Source of the DNA: an uncultured Eggerthellaceae bacterium | Lineage (GTDB): Bacteria; Actinomycetota; Coriobacteriia; Coriobacteriales; Eggerthellaceae | Assembly (NCBI GenBank): GCA_946631805.1 | Contig: CAMPAJ010000098.1 | Coordinates: forward strand, 1 to 6,436 | Length of the DNA: 6,436 nt | Direction of reading: 5' to 3' | Shown: positions 4,406-6,436 of the stretch, in pieces | How positions within the stretch are numbered: the first letter of the stretch is position 1 | How the letters are laid out: each line of letters opens with the position of its first letter | Notes under the pieces: model-generated | Told to the model about the DNA's origin: nothing | Seen by the model: only the letters and a program-made list of their open reading frames with translations | Databases searched by the model: none | Program-made: the position numbers and the translations under genes

Positions 4406-5686
4406 ATGTCATTAATCGTTTGTAAGTTCGGCGGGACGTCGGTGGCGTCTCCGGAGCGCATTCGCAACGTGGCGAAGCGGCTCATTGCGCGCAAGCAGGC
4501 AGGGCATCAGGTCGTAGCGGTGGTTTCGGCCATGGGCAAGACGACCGACGAACTCGTGGGCTTGGCCGCCGCCGTCAACGAGAACCCCCCGACGCGCGAG
4601 ATGGACCGCCTGCTTTCCACCGGCGAGCAGGTCTCGATGTCGCTTCTGGCCATGGCCATCGAAGCGCGCGGCTACCAGGCCATGAGCTTCACGGGCCGTC
4701 AGGCCGGCATCGTGACGGACAACACGCACAACAAGGCCAAGATCGTCAGCGTCGACAGCAAGCGCATTCTGCAAGCGCTCGAAGACGGCTACATTCCCGT
4801 GGTCGCCGGGTTCCAGGGCATCGACGCCAACGGCGACATCACCACGCTCGGCCGCGGCGGCTCCGACACGACGGCCGTTGCCGTGGCCTGGGGCATCAAT
4901 GCCGATGTGTGCGAAATCTATTCCGACGTGGACGGCGTTTACTCGGCCGATCCCCGCATTTGCCCGCATGCGCGCAAGCTCGATGAGATCAGCTACGACG
5001 ACATGCTCGAGATGGCAGGCGCCGGTTCGGGCGTCCTGCAGATGCGCGCCGTGGAGTTCGCGCGCAAGTTCAACGTGGTCATCCATTCGCGCTCGGCGTT
5101 CAGCGAGGCCGAGGGCACCTACGTCAAGGAGGCATGCGACATGATGGAGGAAGCCGTCATCACCGGCATCGCGCACGATACGTCCGAGGTCAAGGTAACG
5201 ATCCGCGGCGTGCCCGACGCGACGGGCATCGCAGCCAAGGTGTTCAGCGCCCTGGCGGGCAACGCGGTCAATACCGACATGATCATCCAGAACATCTCGG
5301 AAGACGGCAAGACCGACATCTCGTTCACGTGCCCCGCGGCCGACCTGGCCCGCGCCAAGGATACGCTCGACCGCATCGTCCCCGAGATTCAGGCGCGCGA
5401 GGTTGACATCGACGAGTCCATCGGCAAGGTGAGCCTCGTGGGCACCGGCATGAAGTCCACCCCGGGCGTCGCCGCCAAGGCCTTTACCACGCTCGGCGAT
5501 GCCGGCATCAACATCCTGGCTATCTCGACGTCGCCCATCCGCTTGTCCGTAGTGGTTGACGGCGCCCAGGTGGCAGATGCCGTGCGCGCCCTGCATACCG
5601 CCTTCGACCTGGATTCCGACGAGGTGTTCGAGGAAACGCAGCTTTCCGCGGAGGAAATCGCCGCCAAGATGAACAAGGGACGCTAA
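4406..5686 (+). CDS. lysC: Aspartate kinase (aspartokinase), alpha subunit
   Basis: The product is 426 residues and catalyses ATP-dependent phosphorylation of L-aspartate. This is the first step towards lysine (and diaminopimelate for peptidoglycan), threonine, methionine and isoleucine. The kinase domain spans about 1-240 with KFGGTSV (7-13), STGEQVS (71-77), FTGRQAGI (95-102), TLGRGGSDTTAV (147-158) and SDVDGVYSADPR (173-184). Two ACT domains follow (about 262-335 and 342-411), including QNISEDGKTDISFTCP (295-310) and VGTGMKSTPGVAAKAF (345-360). Length and layout match the short, monofunctional lysC type of Corynebacterium and Bacillus, whose ACT domains mediate feedback inhibition by lysine and/or threonine. 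No fusion to homoserine dehydrogenase is present. The start at 4406 is supported by MSLIVCKFGGTS; its Shine-Dalgarno (GGAAG at 4395-4399) is modest. A second, internal start is described separately. The gene stands alone: asd is not next to it in this window. Confidence 0.97.
   Translation: MSLIVCKFGGTSVASPERIRNVAKRLIARKQAGHQVVAVVSAMGKTTDELVGLAAAVNENPPTREMDRLLSTGEQVSMSLLAMAIEARGYQAMSFTGRQAGIVTDNTHNKAKIVSVDSKRILQALEDGYIPVVAGFQGIDANGDITTLGRGGSDTTAVAVAWGINADVCEIYSDVDGVYSADPRICPHARKLDEISYDDMLEMAGAGSGVLQMRAVEFARKFNVVIHSRSAFSEAEGTYVKEACDMMEEAVITGIAHDTSEVKVTIRGVPDATGIAAKVFSALAGNAVNTDMIIQNISEDGKTDISFTCPAADLARAKDTLDRIVPEIQAREVDIDESIGKVSLVGTGMKSTPGVAAKAFTTLGDAGINILAISTSPIRLSVVVDGAQVADAVRALHTAFDLDSDEVFEETQLSAEEIAAKMNKGR
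5126..5143 (+). promoter_or_regulatory. Internal ribosome-binding site within lysC
   Basis: AAGGAGG (5126-5132) is a near-ideal Shine-Dalgarno, 8 bases before an in-frame ATG at 5141 (Met246). It is stronger than the site of the full-length start. In-frame placement at the boundary between kinase and ACT domains argues against coincidence. Confidence 0.65.
5141..5686 (+). CDS. Aspartate kinase beta (regulatory) subunit from an internal start
   Basis: The predicted product is 181 residues, identical to the last 181 of the full-length kinase (Met246 onward, MMEEAVITGIAHDTSEVKV). It contains both ACT domains and no catalytic domain. In Corynebacterium glutamicum and Bacillus subtilis lysC, translation from an internal start at the corresponding place gives a beta subunit that assembles with alpha into an alpha2-beta2 enzyme and carries feedback regulation. 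What I see here is the strong internal Shine-Dalgarno and in-frame ATG. That the beta subunit is actually made is inference from those families. Confidence 0.6.
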   Translation: MMEEAVITGIAHDTSEVKVTIRGVPDATGIAAKVFSALAGNAVNTDMIIQNISEDGKTDISFTCPAADLARAKDTLDRIVPEIQAREVDIDESIGKVSLVGTGMKSTPGVAAKAFTTLGDAGINILAISTSPIRLSVVVDGAQVADAVRALHTAFDLDSDEVFEETQLSAEEIAAKMNKGR

Positions 5687-5695
5687 GCGGACGGA

Positions 5696-5728
5696 ATGTG
5701 TATTTGGGGTCAGACCCAAAATACACAT
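5696..5728 (+). repeat. 33-base near-perfect palindrome after lysC
   Basis: ATGTGTATTT (5696-5705) pairs with AAATACACAT (5719-5728), followed inward by one G/A mismatch and GGGT/ACCC around a CAG loop: 14 of 15 pairs. No T-run follows on either strand, so it is not a typical intrinsic terminator. The core GGGTCAGACCC resembles palindromes I associate with repeated extragenic elements (REP-like) mobilised by Y1-type transposases, but only one copy lies in this window. Confidence 0.65.
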
Positions 5729-5833
5729 CTGCATTAGCGCCTCTAGCTCCGTTTGTCTGTAATATCTGTGCGGCGTGAAGTCACCCTCACGCCTACAGCG
5801 CTTCAGTGCAGTGCTGGTTTTGAATTGCGCAAA

Positions 5834-5870
5834 AAACCCGCGAATCGCAGGTCTCGGTTCGAGCGGGTTT
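5834..5870. terminator. Hairpin terminator between lysC and metG
   Basis: AAACCCGC (5834-5841) pairs with GCGGGTTT (5863-5870), with a further GAA/TTC helix inside after a 2-base bulge. On the + strand the tail is only TTTGTT, so termination of lysC may be weak. On the - strand the stem is followed by six T's (complement of 5831-5836), a better terminator. No - strand gene that would need it is visible in the window. The half-site CGGGTTTG recurs directly at 5874-5881, offering the left arm a second partner. Confidence 0.6.
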
Positions 5871-5892
5871 GTTCGGGTTTGGGCAAGGTGTG

Positions 5893-5937
5893 GTATAGGT
5901 GCACGTCGCGCCACATTCGCCCTCGCTGACCTATACT
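5893..5937 (+). promoter_or_regulatory. metG promoter region with an 8-bp inverted repeat
   Basis: TATACT (5932-5937) is a good -10 without a clear -35. It would give a leader of about 36 bases that includes a T-rich tract (5948-5957). GTATAGGT (5893-5900) and ACCTATAC (5929-5936) are exact inverted complements 36 bases apart, and the downstream arm covers the -10. No T-box motif or other riboswitch signature is seen. Confidence 0.4.
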
Positions 5938-5965
5938 GTTCATCGACTTTTTTCTTTGCAGATAC

Positions 5966-5982
5966 AAGGAGGGGCTCATATG
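5966..5982 (+). promoter_or_regulatory. Strong metG ribosome-binding site
   Basis: AAGGAGG (5966-5972), extended by two more G's, lies 7 bases before the ATG at 5980. It fixes the start, and the protein begins a few residues before the conserved first strand (YTFTTPIYYVN). Confidence 0.85.
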
Positions 5983-6436
5983 TCCAAAGGCACTTACACG
6001 TTTACTACTCCTATTTACTACGTCAATGCGGCGCCGCATCTGGGGACGGCGTATACGACGATCGCAGCCGACACCGTGGCGCGTTATCAGCGCATGAACG
6101 GGTACGACGTCGGGTTCGTCACCGGCATGGACGAGCATGGCCAGAAGGTTGCCGACACTGCCGCTTCCAAGGGCATGAGCCCGCAGGAGTGGTGCGACTC
6201 GATGGAGCCGGCGTTTCGCGATACGTGGGACCTGCTCAACATTACCTACACCGATTTCGTGCGCACGTCGAGCGAGCGCCAGACGCGCACCGTGCAGAAA
6301 TTCTGGAACGACCTGTACGAGAAGGGTTTCCTGTATAAGGGCAGCTACGAGGGCTGGTACTGCGTGCACGAGGAAACGTATTACGCCGAGAGCGACCTCG
6401 AGAAGAACGAGGACGGCGAGTTCGTGTGCCCCGACT
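5980..6436 (+). CDS. metG: Methionyl-tRNA synthetase, N-terminal part (cut by window end)
   Basis: 152 codons are present and the frame is still open at the window edge; full-length enzymes run from about 500 to 670 residues. The enzyme charges tRNA-Met with methionine using ATP, in the cytoplasm. The class I Rossmann fold begins with TPIYYVNAAPHLGTAYTTIAAD (10-31 region), where HLGT (20-23) is the ATP-binding HIGH motif. Other family marks are RYQRMNGYDVGFVTGMDEHGQK (TGxDEHG at 48-54), FRDTWDLLNITYTDFVRTS (79-97), and the connective-peptide entry KGSYEGWYCVHEETYYAE (120-137). The last residues, FVCPD, look like the start of a CPxC zinc knuckle. The last HIGH residue is Thr instead of the usual His. 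The KMSKS motif and anticodon-binding domain lie beyond the window. Confidence 0.96.
   Translation, partial: MSKGTYTFTTPIYYVNAAPHLGTAYTTIAADTVARYQRMNGYDVGFVTGMDEHGQKVADTAASKGMSPQEWCDSMEPAFRDTWDLLNITYTDFVRTSSERQTRTVQKFWNDLYEKGFLYKGSYEGWYCVHEETYYAESDLEKNEDGEFVCPD

Noticed and set aside
5840..5867. tRNA-like stretch (GGTCTCGGTTCGAGC) suggesting a tRNA 3'-half remnant
   Set aside because: The T-loop-like bases are present, but the flanking bases do not form a T stem or acceptor stem. The bases are better explained as the loop of the hairpin at 5834-5870.
4412..5914. A 500-codon open frame on the - strand across lysC and the following gap
   Set aside because: It lies antisense to an unmistakable aspartate kinase. 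Its residue content (His, Arg, Asp, Gly, Val rich) is what GC-biased third positions of the sense gene produce, and it matches no family I know.
5871..5979. T-box leader for metG
   Set aside because: No T-box sequence (AGGGTGG-type) or specifier-loop architecture is visible, and the predicted leader is about 36 bases.

Overview
The window looks like a chromosomal stretch of a moderately GC-rich Gram-positive bacterium. My best guess is class Coriobacteriia (Actinomycetota), near the Eggerthellaceae. The main clue is the large surface protein: it has no LPXTG sorting signal and ends in a three-helix membrane module preceded by an I-DD-x-PL motif, a layout I associate with that group. GC-biased third codon positions and a toxin gene that appears leaderless also fit. 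The assignment is inference, not a database result.

Layout, all genes on the + strand. (1) 1-133: the last 43 codons of an unidentified membrane protein. (2) 134-366: an intergenic leader with several potential hairpins. (3) 367-2544: a 725-residue surface protein with an N-terminal hydrophobic segment, a long charged low-complexity stalk, two bacterial Ig-like (MBG/YDG-like) domains, a MucBP-like domain, a Pro-rich linker and a C-terminal multi-helix anchor. A strong hairpin terminator follows. (4) 2647-3302: a complete type II toxin-antitoxin module, higB-higA. Its promoter sits inside a 34-bp dyad and appears to fire at the toxin ATG. Related copies of a roughly 68-bp two-hairpin element lie on both sides of the module. 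(5) 3467-4105: a DUF47/PhoU-like protein with its own promoter and a very strong terminator, and no phosphate transporter gene visible beside it. (6) 4406-5686: aspartate kinase (lysC), with a perfect 14-bp palindrome abutting its -10 box and a strong internal ribosome-binding site that probably also yields a separate regulatory beta subunit. (7) 5687-5979: a long palindrome, a hairpin terminator and the metG promoter region. (8) 5980-6436: the first 152 codons of methionyl-tRNA synthetase, cut by the window end.

The region is mostly housekeeping (phosphate-related regulator, aspartate-family amino acid synthesis, tRNA charging). Two accessory cassettes sit upstream: the surface protein and the toxin-antitoxin module. 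Terminators and promoters separate nearly every gene, so only higB-higA forms an operon. I found no clearly novel multi-gene system. The points most worth a second look are the leaderless higB promoter/operator, the repeated two-hairpin element flanking higBA, and the internal start in lysC.
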